This document shows, one piece after another, positions 52,601 to 60,678 of a stretch of 64,000 bases of DNA (the first letter of the stretch is position 1; each line of letters opens with the position of its first letter). The translations under genes were made by a program, and so were the position numbers. This DNA comes from Bacteroidota bacterium (GTDB lineage Bacteria > Bacteroidota > Bacteroidia > AKYH767-A > OLB10): NCBI GenBank assembly GCA_016722525.1, contig JADKJB010000009.1, positions 124,001 to 188,000 of the forward strand. The letters run 5' to 3'. Under the pieces are notes generated by a model. That model saw only the letters and a program-made list of their open reading frames with translations, searched no databases and was not told the origin of the DNA.

Positions 52601-52774
52601 AAAGTCTCAAAGCGCATTGGCAAATACTTTAGTGCCAGTTTTAAAATTCAAAACTTGCTCGATGAACCTGTTCGCAGAACTTATATTTATGATGATGGTG
52701 GAGAGATTGACTATGACAGATTTAGTTATGGCACCACTTACACCTTAGGACTTACTTATAAACTGAGCAAATAA
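49694..52774 (+). CDS. TonB-dependent outer-membrane receptor
   Basis: The 1026-residue intact receptor starts at 49694; MKFEMK at 49709 is another possible start. A signal peptide ends at SFGQG. A CarboxypepD-reg-like domain follows (about 30-115): VRGKVTDENGETVIGASI and TTTDFDGNYSLKI. The plug domain (about 140-240) has LARVSGVSTSSSGIITVRGI and NGASIPTLDP, followed by a long beta-barrel with RPLGILAGFRY and a final FSYGTTYTLGLTYKLSK. It imports a large or scarce ligand, energised by TonB. It is not paired with a SusD-like gene. It sits among the VEKYY-domain genes, with 47 bases to the gene upstream and 18 to the gene downstream, so it is likely co-transcribed with them. Confidence 0.92.
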   Translation: MEIIFMKFEMKYLVVIISMLLLISVTSFGQGIVRGKVTDENGETVIGASIILKTNPSVGTTTDFDGNYSLKIAKLTPEILVISYISYASQEFTVNPVNGQVVIKNISLVSSSQKIGEVEIVAKMSREKDNYMEKVKMKSATSIDYISSETIKKTGDSYVVSALARVSGVSTSSSGIITVRGISDRYVKTTLNGASIPTLDPFTNNLKLDIFPTSLIDNVTVTKTFQPDQPADWAGAYISIVTKDYPESLSVTAETSIGYNSQSTFKSFLTSETSSTDWMGYDKDFRDIDHGSYQQVNRYPTQYEELVALGLGPYYQSLGITSWTPSDASGVVYFKLGLIQLGLLGAAQINDPAAYSAAVSAYSSGDFKNEAFYQINEKPTQTSRELPNNWNTFHQSAPLDFSQSIQIGNQIELFSRPLGILAGFRYASQYRNDPNGKNNRVFGGDVVGILSESNEEQGIESHGWSGLLNLNYKLNSNNSLGILFMPNQLGINKVRDGAEQGSNPNYEYTLTKDQYYEQRTQLIYQVKSEHYIPALKSKIEFNASYTDGTSKAPDFKTLTYFEEGDQYLIDTKESTTHRYYRYLEENILDTRLSFEVPVGAKPGLSRNLKIGGSYLKSDRESEQYDYKVNYFGGGFINIPNNDIGEFFDVNTFSLQQDSSGQYVIDKFYVRDDNPANHIVGYRETIGGFAMLDYNISFSLRVVGGLRVEKALLFTDVYDYDKLGYKNNDPRRKYSEDIFVVNSGNLNEVSFLPSVGIIYNITANTDAPFNLRANYSKSVARPSIRELSDAIVYDYEVKDDLFGNSNLKEVKINNYDLRLERYFNSGTNLSGSVFYKDFKNHIELISTVQGFTWQNVDESFAYGIEVEGSGKITKNLELQANFTLVKSETNFIQYQLLSRDGIKEYIPVDTLKHNMYGQAPYVVNTILTYGFDSLGLSISASYNLQGRKLVITSTTGTPDVYDMPRHLVDLKVSKRIGKYFSASFKIQNLLDEPVRRTYIYDDGGEIDYDRFSYGTTYTLGLTYKLSK

Positions 52775-52792
52775 GTTAAATTAGTCTAATAA

Positions 52793-54193
52793 TTGATTAA
52801 ACTTTGCAATATGAATACTAAGTTTACATATTTGAAACATTTAGGGAAAGGGTTTATGTTTTTTGTTCTTTCGTTTTTCGGCATGTTTTATTCATTACCT
52901 GTTTCGGCTCAAATTGAAAATCTGATTGTTGAAACCTATTATATTGCAGATTCAAATGATGCCACGGATACCACAGAAGGGCGTTCACTTCAAATTGGCA
53001 TGAAAACTTACCGAGTATATCTGGATCTGGCACCTGATACAAGACTTCGCAAAATCTTTGGTAGCAATCTTCATCCATTAAAAATCAATAGTACCGATAT
53101 TTTCTACAACAACATAGATCGACCCAATGCGAATTTTGGTTATTTAATAAATATATCATGGTATAATAGTAATCCAACTATAGCTTTGGACAGCTGGCTT
53201 ACGATTGGCATGGCTTCAACAGTTTACTTGGGTGTTAATAAGACGAATGATACGGATGGTTCATTTGTTGGAGGTGCAAATAACGGAGGTGGTACAGCTG
53301 GAATTCCCGGCGGCCTGCTTGTTAATGCTGATCCATTGGCAGGCATACCAGTTACAGTTGCAGATGGTTTAATGGCAAATACCAATACTATCGGGCAATG
53401 GTTAGAAGTAGGATTTAAGGATATTTCCGGCACAGATACAACTGTATTTGGCCCTTTAAATTCAGGGAATGAGTTTCTTAGTACGAATGCTTTGCTACAA
53501 CAAAACAATGGTGTAAAAGGTGCTGATACAATTGCAAATATAGTTTTGATTGCACAATTAACTACAATGGGCGATTTATCATTTGAGTTCAATGTAGAGG
53601 TAGATCAATTTGATGGAGTCAATTATAATATATTTACTTATGTGGCAAATGGAGATTCATTGCAAGCAGGTGAAATTTTAAGCCCTTCCCTTACTTACCC
53701 GCCTTCTTGCGGTTGCACTGATCCTCAATATCTGGAGTATAATTCTTCCTACGCATGTTCTTCGGCAGGTTCTTGTCTTACTTTAATAGCTTTTGGTTGT
53801 ATGGATACCTTGGCATGTAATTTTGATCCACTTGCTAATTTTGATATCCCAACTTTATGTTGTTATCCTGGTTATTGTAACGACCGTGATTTGTCAGTTG
53901 TATGTCCATCAATTGCACTTAACCGATTTGGAATTCGACAGTTATTTCCTTCTCCTGCTTATAATCACATACAGGTAAATTGCACTTCCGGTTCAAATGA
54001 TGAAACTGCTTATTATATTTATGATTCAACGGGGAAGTTAGTTGATGAAAAGAGTTTCAGATATAACAAGGATAAAGGGATTGATTTTGAAATAAATATT
54101 TCAAATTTAAATGTTGGATTGTATTTTCTTATTGTAAGAAACGGAAATGAAACAGATACAAGAACTTTTATGAAAGATGGATTGGACAAGTAG
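52793..54193 (+). CDS. Secreted VEKYY-domain protein (copy 3) with Cys-rich repeats and T9SS tail
   Basis: The 466-residue intact frame is best started at the ATG at 52811 (MNTKFTYLKHLGKG). A signal peptide ends at PVSAQ. The VEKYY domain covers about residues 38-300: IENLIVETYYIADSNDA, MKTYRVYLDLAPDTRL, DIFYNNIDRP, LDSWLTIGMA, ADPLAGIPVTVADGLM. Two Cys-rich repeats follow (CGCTDPQYLEYN and FGCMDTLACNFDP, about 302-355), of the GCTD/GCMDxxACNxDP type found in surface proteins of this phylum. It ends in a T9SS-like tail (LFPSPAYNHIQV to TRTFMKDGLDK). It is more divergent than copies 2 and 4. Confidence 0.75.
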   Translation: MIKLCNMNTKFTYLKHLGKGFMFFVLSFFGMFYSLPVSAQIENLIVETYYIADSNDATDTTEGRSLQIGMKTYRVYLDLAPDTRLRKIFGSNLHPLKINSTDIFYNNIDRPNANFGYLINISWYNSNPTIALDSWLTIGMASTVYLGVNKTNDTDGSFVGGANNGGGTAGIPGGLLVNADPLAGIPVTVADGLMANTNTIGQWLEVGFKDISGTDTTVFGPLNSGNEFLSTNALLQQNNGVKGADTIANIVLIAQLTTMGDLSFEFNVEVDQFDGVNYNIFTYVANGDSLQAGEILSPSLTYPPSCGCTDPQYLEYNSSYACSSAGSCLTLIAFGCMDTLACNFDPLANFDIPTLCCYPGYCNDRDLSVVCPSIALNRFGIRQLFPSPAYNHIQVNCTSGSNDETAYYIYDSTGKLVDEKSFRYNKDKGIDFEINISNLNVGLYFLIVRNGNETDTRTFMKDGLDK

Positions 54194-54236
54194 TTAAAAT
54201 ATTCAAAATATATAACTATATTATACCTACTGAATT

Positions 54237-54980
54237 ATGTTTAAAAAATACGATGTTTTGAAATCATTTCTTGCAGTTTTATTTCTGTTGGTTATTTTGT
54301 TGCCGGCCTGCAAAGAAGAAGACGAACCAGTCCCTGTTATTGAAACGGGAAAAGTTACTGATATTGATGGAAACGAATACAAAACTGTAAAAATTGGAAA
54401 TCAATGGTGGATGGCGGAAAATTTAAAAGTTTCGAAATACAACAATGGAACTCCAATTCCATTTGTGCAGGATCCTAATTTTGGTTGGGCAACAGTTCAA
54501 GACGCATGTTGTTTATATAATAACTCTTCAAATTCAACCGGCTATCTTTATAATTTTGAGGCAGTGACGAATACTTCTAAGCTGGCTCCTGAGGGATGGC
54601 ACATTCCAACTGATTCGGAGTGGAAGCAACTGGAATTGCACTTGGGAATGAGCGGCAGTGAAGTTGATTTTACAGGATGGAGAGGAAGTAATGAAGGTGA
54701 AAAACTTAAAATGGAAGCAAATTCAGGATGGGCTTTTTATGAAAATGTTTGGGCTACTAATGAAAGTGGTTTTTCTGCTGAAGCTGGAAGTTGCATAGTG
54801 TTCAATGGGAAATTGGGTAACCCGGGAATTCAATATAACGGTTTTTGGTGGACCAGTTCAGAAGATTCCGATACTGAAGCCTGGTACCGTCATATGGATT
54901 ATAAAGAACGAAGAATTTTTCGTTTTCATGGACAAAATAATTATGGATTTAGCATCAGGTGTGTTAAAGATGCAAACTAA
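54237..54980 (+). CDS. FISUMP-domain lipoprotein
   Basis: The 247-residue intact protein has a lipobox-like LPACK (Cys25). It is almost entirely a Fibrobacter succinogenes major paralogous (FISUMP) domain: TDIDGNEYKTVKIGNQWWMAENL, cited in parts as VTDIDGNEYKTVKIG and QWWMAENLKVSKYNNG, then GYLYNFEAV, GWHIPTDSEWKQLE, WWTSSEDSDTEAWYR and GFSIRCVKD. The domain is thought to bind carbohydrate or act in adhesion; its mechanism is unknown. It lies 43 bases after the third VEKYY gene and before the beta-helix gene. Confidence 0.88.
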   Translation: MFKKYDVLKSFLAVLFLLVILLPACKEEDEPVPVIETGKVTDIDGNEYKTVKIGNQWWMAENLKVSKYNNGTPIPFVQDPNFGWATVQDACCLYNNSSNSTGYLYNFEAVTNTSKLAPEGWHIPTDSEWKQLELHLGMSGSEVDFTGWRGSNEGEKLKMEANSGWAFYENVWATNESGFSAEAGSCIVFNGKLGNPGIQYNGFWWTSSEDSDTEAWYRHMDYKERRIFRFHGQNNYGFSIRCVKDAN

Positions 54981-55573
54981 TCGATCTATAGAAAATGTTT
55001 TCAATGGTATTTTTATCCTTGCATAGAAAATTTAATTTGGATACTAAAGAGTAAGTTGATTTTTCTATTTTTAAGTTACAGGGTATTAGTTTTGTGTGTT
55101 GTTGAGTTCTAAATGGAAGTATAGCAATTTTGTATCAAAATATATTTCATACTTTGCTTTTTCAGATAGTACTAACATGTCTCCATTACCAACAATATTG
55201 CTTTTTTTTATTTGAAATAAACCTAGCCATTTAATAGGTAGTATATTTTAATTAATGTCAACGATATAATTGAAATTGAACTGCTAGAAGCATTTCAAAT
55301 AATTTCTAAAAAATATCATTTTTGATGACTTTTAACTTTGAGTTAGTATTTAACTAACATGATTGCATCGCATCGTTAACAATTTTATAAAATCAATTTG
55401 GTATTAAATCAAACACATCATCGGACATTTGTCAAGGGAAATAAAAACACTTTTAACGAATTCATTTCAAAAGAAAAATTAGTTGTATAGAAAGAATTTA
55501 GTTCAAATAAGAAACATATTTAAAAACAATCAAAATCATTATTTAAACAATCTAACCAATCAAACAAAAAAAC
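54981..55573. other. Long AT-rich leader before the beta-helix gene
   Basis: No coding frame with similarity is present. The region is extremely AT-rich and precedes the beta-helix gene with its intact, strongly biased codon use. It probably holds a promoter and perhaps a long untranslated leader, but I cannot identify a clear TAnnTTTG pair. Confidence 0.45.
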
Positions 55574-57163
55574 ATGAAAAAAATGTTCAAGAAAATTGTA
55601 ATGTCAGCAGCCATAGTGGTAGCGGGCACAGCATCTGTTTCAGCTCAAACCAATCTTGGAGCTGCTTGCGGATGTCCTAGTATTGCAAGCAGGCCAACAG
55701 TTAACATGTCAACACTGGCTGATGGAAGTGGAAACTTAACTGCTGCCAACACTGTATTAACCTGTGACAAAAAATGGATTATCAACGATAAAATTTTCGT
55801 TGGAAATGGTAAATCAATCACAATTCAGCCAGGTACGGCTTTATTTGCAACTTCAACTGCAGGAGCTAATGCTGATGCTTTGGTTATTAGCCGTGGAGGA
55901 AAAATCTTTGCAGCAGGAACAGAAACTTGTCCTATTGTATTTACGGCGGTATCAGATCCTTTAGATGGAACTTATTCAGTTGGTAATCAACAACAGTGGG
56001 GTGGATTAGTACTTTTAGGTCGTGCTACAAATAACCTTTTGTCAATAGCATGTAACGGCCCACAGGCAAATGCTTATCAGGCGAACGGAATTGGTCTGAT
56101 AGAAGGTTTTATTGCAGCTGATCCACGCGCTTATTATGGTGCTGATCTTGCTGGAACATTTGGACCTGCTGAGACATTTGATGACAATGATAACTCTGGT
56201 ATCGTTCGTTATGTATCACTTCGTCATGGAGGTGCAACTGCATCTACTGCAAACGAATTAAATGGTTTAACAATGGGTTCTGTTGGTCGCGGAACAACTA
56301 TTGATCACGTTGAAATCGTTTCTAACAGTGATGATGGATTTGAAATGTTCGGTGGAACAGTAAATCTTAAATATTGTGCTGTTCAATACAATGACGACGA
56401 TGCATTTGATTGGGATCAGGGTTACAGAGGAAAAGGTCAGTTCTGGTTTGCTGTTAAAGCATCAGGAAGAGGTGACAACGGTTTTGAAATGGATAGCGAT
56501 GATAACCATTGCCTTCAATCTCCAACTTCACGTCCAATAGTTTACAATGCAACTGTTATTGGTGACGATACTGACGCTGGTCTTGAAGCAAAAGAAAACA
56601 CTGAAGGTGAAATTTACAATTCTATTATTGCAAATTATAACCAAGGTTTGAACATTTACAACCAATTTCCTGCTGACGTTTACACGAATTGGAATGCAAA
56701 CAGTTTTAAAGTTCAGAACTGTACATTTGTTAGTAACGCTCAATCTGCATTGACTATACAACCAGCAGGATCTCCTGTTACTGCAACAGGTGGTGATGTT
56801 ACTAAGTTCACCTCTGAAGGTAATGTGGATGCTGGTGCTTCAATTCCAGGATTCGACTTTACTGTTGCTGTAACTCTTACCGGAAGTGCTTTAACTGCAG
56901 TTACAGATCTTTATGATGTTTCTCCAAGCCCGGTATTGACTTCTACAATCACGGCACCTTCTGATGGATTCTTTTCACCGGTAAACTACCGTGGTGCATT
57001 TGCAACAAATGCTCCTAGCTGGTTGAACAACTGGAGTTATGCTGCATTCATTGATGCTACTAACGGTTTGGTACCATGTCCTACTGATACCAACGGTGAT
57101 GGTGTAACCAACATTACTGATTTCAACGCAGTACTTGGAGCATTTGGAACAACTTGCGATTAA
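55574..57163 (+). CDS. Secreted right-handed beta-helix protein with C-terminal dockerin-like Ca loop
   Basis: The 529-residue intact protein has a signal peptide ending at SVSAQ. The body looks like a parallel beta-helix of polysaccharide-active or adhesive type, with repeated short strands and turns such as GNGKSITIQPGTALFATS, VRYVSLRHGGATAS, IDHVEIVSNSDDGFEMFGG and YCAVQYNDDDAFDWDQG. No lyase catalytic set is obvious. The last residues, CPTDTNGDGVTNITDFNAVL, form a single EF-hand/dockerin-type calcium loop (DTNGDGVTNITD). There is no T9SS YPNP tail. The next gene encodes cohesin-like modules and a dockerin-like repeat, 44 bases downstream, so an interaction is plausible (inference). Confidence 0.8.
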   Translation: MKKMFKKIVMSAAIVVAGTASVSAQTNLGAACGCPSIASRPTVNMSTLADGSGNLTAANTVLTCDKKWIINDKIFVGNGKSITIQPGTALFATSTAGANADALVISRGGKIFAAGTETCPIVFTAVSDPLDGTYSVGNQQQWGGLVLLGRATNNLLSIACNGPQANAYQANGIGLIEGFIAADPRAYYGADLAGTFGPAETFDDNDNSGIVRYVSLRHGGATASTANELNGLTMGSVGRGTTIDHVEIVSNSDDGFEMFGGTVNLKYCAVQYNDDDAFDWDQGYRGKGQFWFAVKASGRGDNGFEMDSDDNHCLQSPTSRPIVYNATVIGDDTDAGLEAKENTEGEIYNSIIANYNQGLNIYNQFPADVYTNWNANSFKVQNCTFVSNAQSALTIQPAGSPVTATGGDVTKFTSEGNVDAGASIPGFDFTVAVTLTGSALTAVTDLYDVSPSPVLTSTITAPSDGFFSPVNYRGAFATNAPSWLNNWSYAAFIDATNGLVPCPTDTNGDGVTNITDFNAVLGAFGTTCD

Positions 57164-57207
57164 TTTTTTAAACCCACAAAACAAACAAAACAAAAATTAG
57201 AAAGATT

Positions 57208-60200
57208 ATGAAAAAAATTCTATTGGGGTTAGCCCTCTTAATAACAGGATCCGCTACTGTGAAAGCACAGGGAGTTGAAGGGTTCATTGTTGAAAAGTTC
57301 TATGTAACGAATGCCGCAGATAATGCTGGTTTTCCGGCTACAGGAACAGTTCTTCCTACTGGTTCAGTAGTATGGAGATTTTATGTTGATATGGCTGCTG
57401 GTTGGGAGCTACAAAGTGTTTATGGTGACCCGAATCACACATTAAACATTTCAACTACAACTGCATTCTTCAATAACGTTGATCGTGGTGAAGCATTCAG
57501 TCATTCTATTGCAGGAAATCAGATGATTAATAATACTAATTATATTGATTCTTATTTATCTTTAGGTGGAACTTCATCAAACCGTGTTGGTATTTTGAAA
57601 ACAGAAGATGATGCAGTTAACAATATTGCATTCGCTGGTGGTTACCTTCAGAATAATAATGCAACTGCAGGTCAGCCTTTAACGGCACGTGATGGTTCTT
57701 CAAGTGCAAACATAACTCCGGTATCTATTACACCTGCTGGTCTTGTTCTTGACATTTTCGGACCATCACAGTCTCCTGTAGCTGGAACTACATTTTCAAC
57801 ATCTAGTGGTGCTTGGGCTACAACAGCTTCATGTGTTGGACCAACTGCAACTAACCGTGTGTTAATTGCACAAATCACAAGTGATGGTGTTCTTACTTAT
57901 GCATTCAACGTGCAGGTTAGAAATATCACAACATTTGCTGTTGAAAATTATGTACCTTCCAGTCCTGTAGCAGCTGAAATTGCACTTCCTGCATTAGCTG
58001 GAACTCTTAACCTTTCAAACGCACTTCCTTCTGTAGCTATCACTGCACCAACAACCGGTTCAACTTATTTGACAGGTGCTGCTGTAACTATTGATGCAAC
58101 TGCAAGTGATGTTGCTCCTGGTACTGTTGCAAATGTTGAATTCCTTGTTGATGGTGTTGTTGTAGGTAACGATATCACGTCTCCATATTCGTTCACATGG
58201 ACAAGTACTGTTGGTGCACATATTCTTACTGCTAGAGCTACTGATGATCTTGGTGGACAAGCTACTTCTTCGCCTGTCAACATTGTTGTGGGTAACGTTA
58301 TTCCTCCAACAGTTAGCATCACTGCTCCTGTTTCAGGTGCTTCATTTACTGAAGGCGATCTTGTTAACATAACTGCAAATGCAACTGATCTTGCTCCAGG
58401 TACTGTTACAAATGTTGAATTCTTTGTAAATGGTGTGTCAATTGGTTCTGATGCTACTTCTCCATACGCTTTCGTTTGGAATTCAGTTCAGGGAACTGCA
58501 ACACTTACTGCAGTTGCTACAGATAATGATAACGCATCAGCTACATCGGCACCTGTATCTGTTACAGTATTCGATTCAAGCAGTGCTTATGTAATCACTA
58601 CTTCAACTAACCCATGTTCTGCAAATACATTCTGTTTACCTGTTGTTGCTACAACTGCTGTTAATGATGTAATTGGTTATGATCTAGTAATGGCATTTGA
58701 TAACACTAAAGTTATTCCAACAGGTGTTGTTACTGTTGCTGATGATTTAATTAACTCTGGTTTTACTTCAACTGCAAACAGCATCGACAATACAAATGGT
58801 TTAATGTACATTTCTGTATTCTTTAATGCATCTGCACCTATCAATGCTGAATTTAATGGAACAGGTGAGTTACTTTGTGTTGAATTTGCAAGAACCGGTG
58901 GTTTTGCTTCTGTTGATACCGCTACTTTCTCTGTAACTTCTTTACAGGAAAGTTATTTCAACGGTGTTTTACCTAAAGTTGTTAACCCGGGTGATTTCAT
59001 TACCTTTCAGGAAAGTGACTTTAGCAGCAATCTTAAATTCTGGTTCGACGGAAGCCCTATTCGTTACAATGCTGCCGTACCAACTGATTATTTAATTACT
59101 AACATCTATGGTGATAATAGTACATGTACTGCTTTATCAGTAACAGCTGTTCAACCTGATCTTGCTGGTAACTTCAGCTATGATATCGCTAATGGTACTT
59201 CTATCAACATCCAGAAAAACATCCCAAATACAACTAGTGTTCAGCCTGTTGTTAATGGCTTTGATGCTTTCTTGACAAGAAGAGTTCTTATTAACGATGC
59301 AACTTACATTCCTTCTGTTTATGAAATGATTGCTATGGATGTGAATATTGATGGTGTTGTATCTGCAGGTGACTTATCACAAATCAACCAAAGAGCAGTA
59401 TTGATCATTGGCGAATTCCGTCAGGCTTGGAATTATGATGCATCCGGTAACCCAATACCAGGAACTGGTCCTTCAAAAGATTGGTTGTTTGTTGATGGAA
59501 CTACTTTGAATACTGATCCAGGATTCTTAATTTCTTCTTTGTTTCCTTTCCCTGATGCATCTGGTTATTCAAAATCCAATGTTCCTGTTCTTGACTTCTG
59601 TATTGGAGTTCCAGTATTCTCTTCACCTTCTTGTACTGTATTCGGAATTGAGTCTTATACTGGAATTTTAATGGGTGATGTGAATGGTAACTACGCTACT
59701 GTTGTTCCAAACGGAGCATTCAGAAATGCTGCAAGCGACAAAGTAATTTTTGATCTTACTAATGCTGTTGTAGCTGACGGATTTATTGATATCCCTGTTA
59801 CTGCAATGTCTGCTGAGACTATCCATGCACTTGACTTTGCAATGAAGTTCAATGATAGCAAACTTACTTTCGATAAAGTTGTAAATAACAACAACTACAT
59901 GGAAACTTTGTCAAACCTTAACTCTTCTGACAAAGCAGTAAGATTTACTTCTTACAGTCTTCAGAACTTTGATTTAACAAAGTCTCTTGTTTCTGTTCGT
60001 TTCGCAACTACATCTAACCAGGTTGTTGAATCTGATCTGAATTCACTTGAAGCTTACCTTAATGGAGAAGCAGTTAATGTTCAGGTTATTGGTGCACGCA
60101 CTGCTCTTGGTAATGAGTCATTTGTAAACGTTTATCCTAACCCTGCAACTAATGTAATGAATGTTGTTCTTTCTGAGAATGCTTCAGTTGAGTTAATGGA

Positions 60201-60351
60201 TGCAAGTGGTAAAGTTGTATTTGGTCAAACTAACCTTAACGCTTATCAGAAATATGAAATCAATGCTTCAAATCTTGCAAATGGTGTTTACACATTGAAG
60301 GTTTATAGCGATAGTAATGTTTCTTTCAAGAAAGTTGTAGTAAACAAGTAG
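57208..60351 (+). CDS. Multidomain surface protein: VEKYY domain, two Ig-like, cohesin-like, dockerin-like, cohesin-like, T9SS
   Basis: The 1047-residue intact protein is the largest of the island apart from the receptor-size class. Residues 1-20 are a signal peptide (TVKAQ). About 20-265 is VEKYY copy 4 (VEGFIVEKFYVTNAADNAG, GDPNHTLNISTTTAFFNN). About 273-455 are two Ig-like repeats (SVAITAPTTGSTYLTG; SITAPVSGASFTEGD). About 460-600 is a cohesin-like sandwich (FCLPVVATTAVNDVIGYDLV). About 697-830 is a dockerin-like calcium region (DVNIDGVVSAGDLSQIN and MGDVNGNYA). About 844-965 is the SDD/LNGD module (VIFDLTNAVVADG, RFTSYSLQNF, LEAYLNGEAVN). The T9SS tail is VYPNPATNVMNV to FKKVVVNK. It looks like a cell-wall scaffold (inference). 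A terminator follows. Confidence 0.85.
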   Translation: MKKILLGLALLITGSATVKAQGVEGFIVEKFYVTNAADNAGFPATGTVLPTGSVVWRFYVDMAAGWELQSVYGDPNHTLNISTTTAFFNNVDRGEAFSHSIAGNQMINNTNYIDSYLSLGGTSSNRVGILKTEDDAVNNIAFAGGYLQNNNATAGQPLTARDGSSSANITPVSITPAGLVLDIFGPSQSPVAGTTFSTSSGAWATTASCVGPTATNRVLIAQITSDGVLTYAFNVQVRNITTFAVENYVPSSPVAAEIALPALAGTLNLSNALPSVAITAPTTGSTYLTGAAVTIDATASDVAPGTVANVEFLVDGVVVGNDITSPYSFTWTSTVGAHILTARATDDLGGQATSSPVNIVVGNVIPPTVSITAPVSGASFTEGDLVNITANATDLAPGTVTNVEFFVNGVSIGSDATSPYAFVWNSVQGTATLTAVATDNDNASATSAPVSVTVFDSSSAYVITTSTNPCSANTFCLPVVATTAVNDVIGYDLVMAFDNTKVIPTGVVTVADDLINSGFTSTANSIDNTNGLMYISVFFNASAPINAEFNGTGELLCVEFARTGGFASVDTATFSVTSLQESYFNGVLPKVVNPGDFITFQESDFSSNLKFWFDGSPIRYNAAVPTDYLITNIYGDNSTCTALSVTAVQPDLAGNFSYDIANGTSINIQKNIPNTTSVQPVVNGFDAFLTRRVLINDATYIPSVYEMIAMDVNIDGVVSAGDLSQINQRAVLIIGEFRQAWNYDASGNPIPGTGPSKDWLFVDGTTLNTDPGFLISSLFPFPDASGYSKSNVPVLDFCIGVPVFSSPSCTVFGIESYTGILMGDVNGNYATVVPNGAFRNAASDKVIFDLTNAVVADGFIDIPVTAMSAETIHALDFAMKFNDSKLTFDKVVNNNNYMETLSNLNSSDKAVRFTSYSLQNFDLTKSLVSVRFATTSNQVVESDLNSLEAYLNGEAVNVQVIGARTALGNESFVNVYPNPATNVMNVVLSENASVELMDASGKVVFGQTNLNAYQKYEINASNLANGVYTLKVYSDSNVSFKKVVVNK

Positions 60352-60393
60352 TACTAATTAGTCAATAGTACCTAAAGGCTATTGTGTTCATTG

Positions 60394-60430
60394 CAGGCCG
60401 TTCCCTAGTTGGAGCGGCCTGTTTTTTTTT
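60394..60430 (+). terminator. Rho-independent terminator after the multidomain surface protein
   Basis: The stem CAGGCCG / CGGCCTG with a central TTCC/GGAG extension is followed by ten T, 42 bases after the stop codon. Confidence 0.9.
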
Positions 60431-60678
60431 GAGGGGTTGTCTCCGGTTCATCATGACTGAGAAAATGTACCCGGCTGCGGTTCCTTTGAGTCCTGTTGCA
60501 ATTGTTGAACTTCCTGATTGGTAAAGTTAGGTCAGTTAATTTATTTTAGACAGATATTGTTATTTCATTCTTAATTCAACCTTATTCAAATTTGAATTTT
60601 GCAATGAAATCATACATATAAACATTTGGTAACACCATCATTCACTTTGATGGATACTTTCACACCAAAGTTTATAAA

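Noticed and set aside
55574..57163. A polysaccharide utilisation locus with SusC/SusD pair
   Set aside because: There is one receptor but no SusD-like lipoprotein and no recognisable glycoside hydrolase or lyase active site in the neighbourhood.
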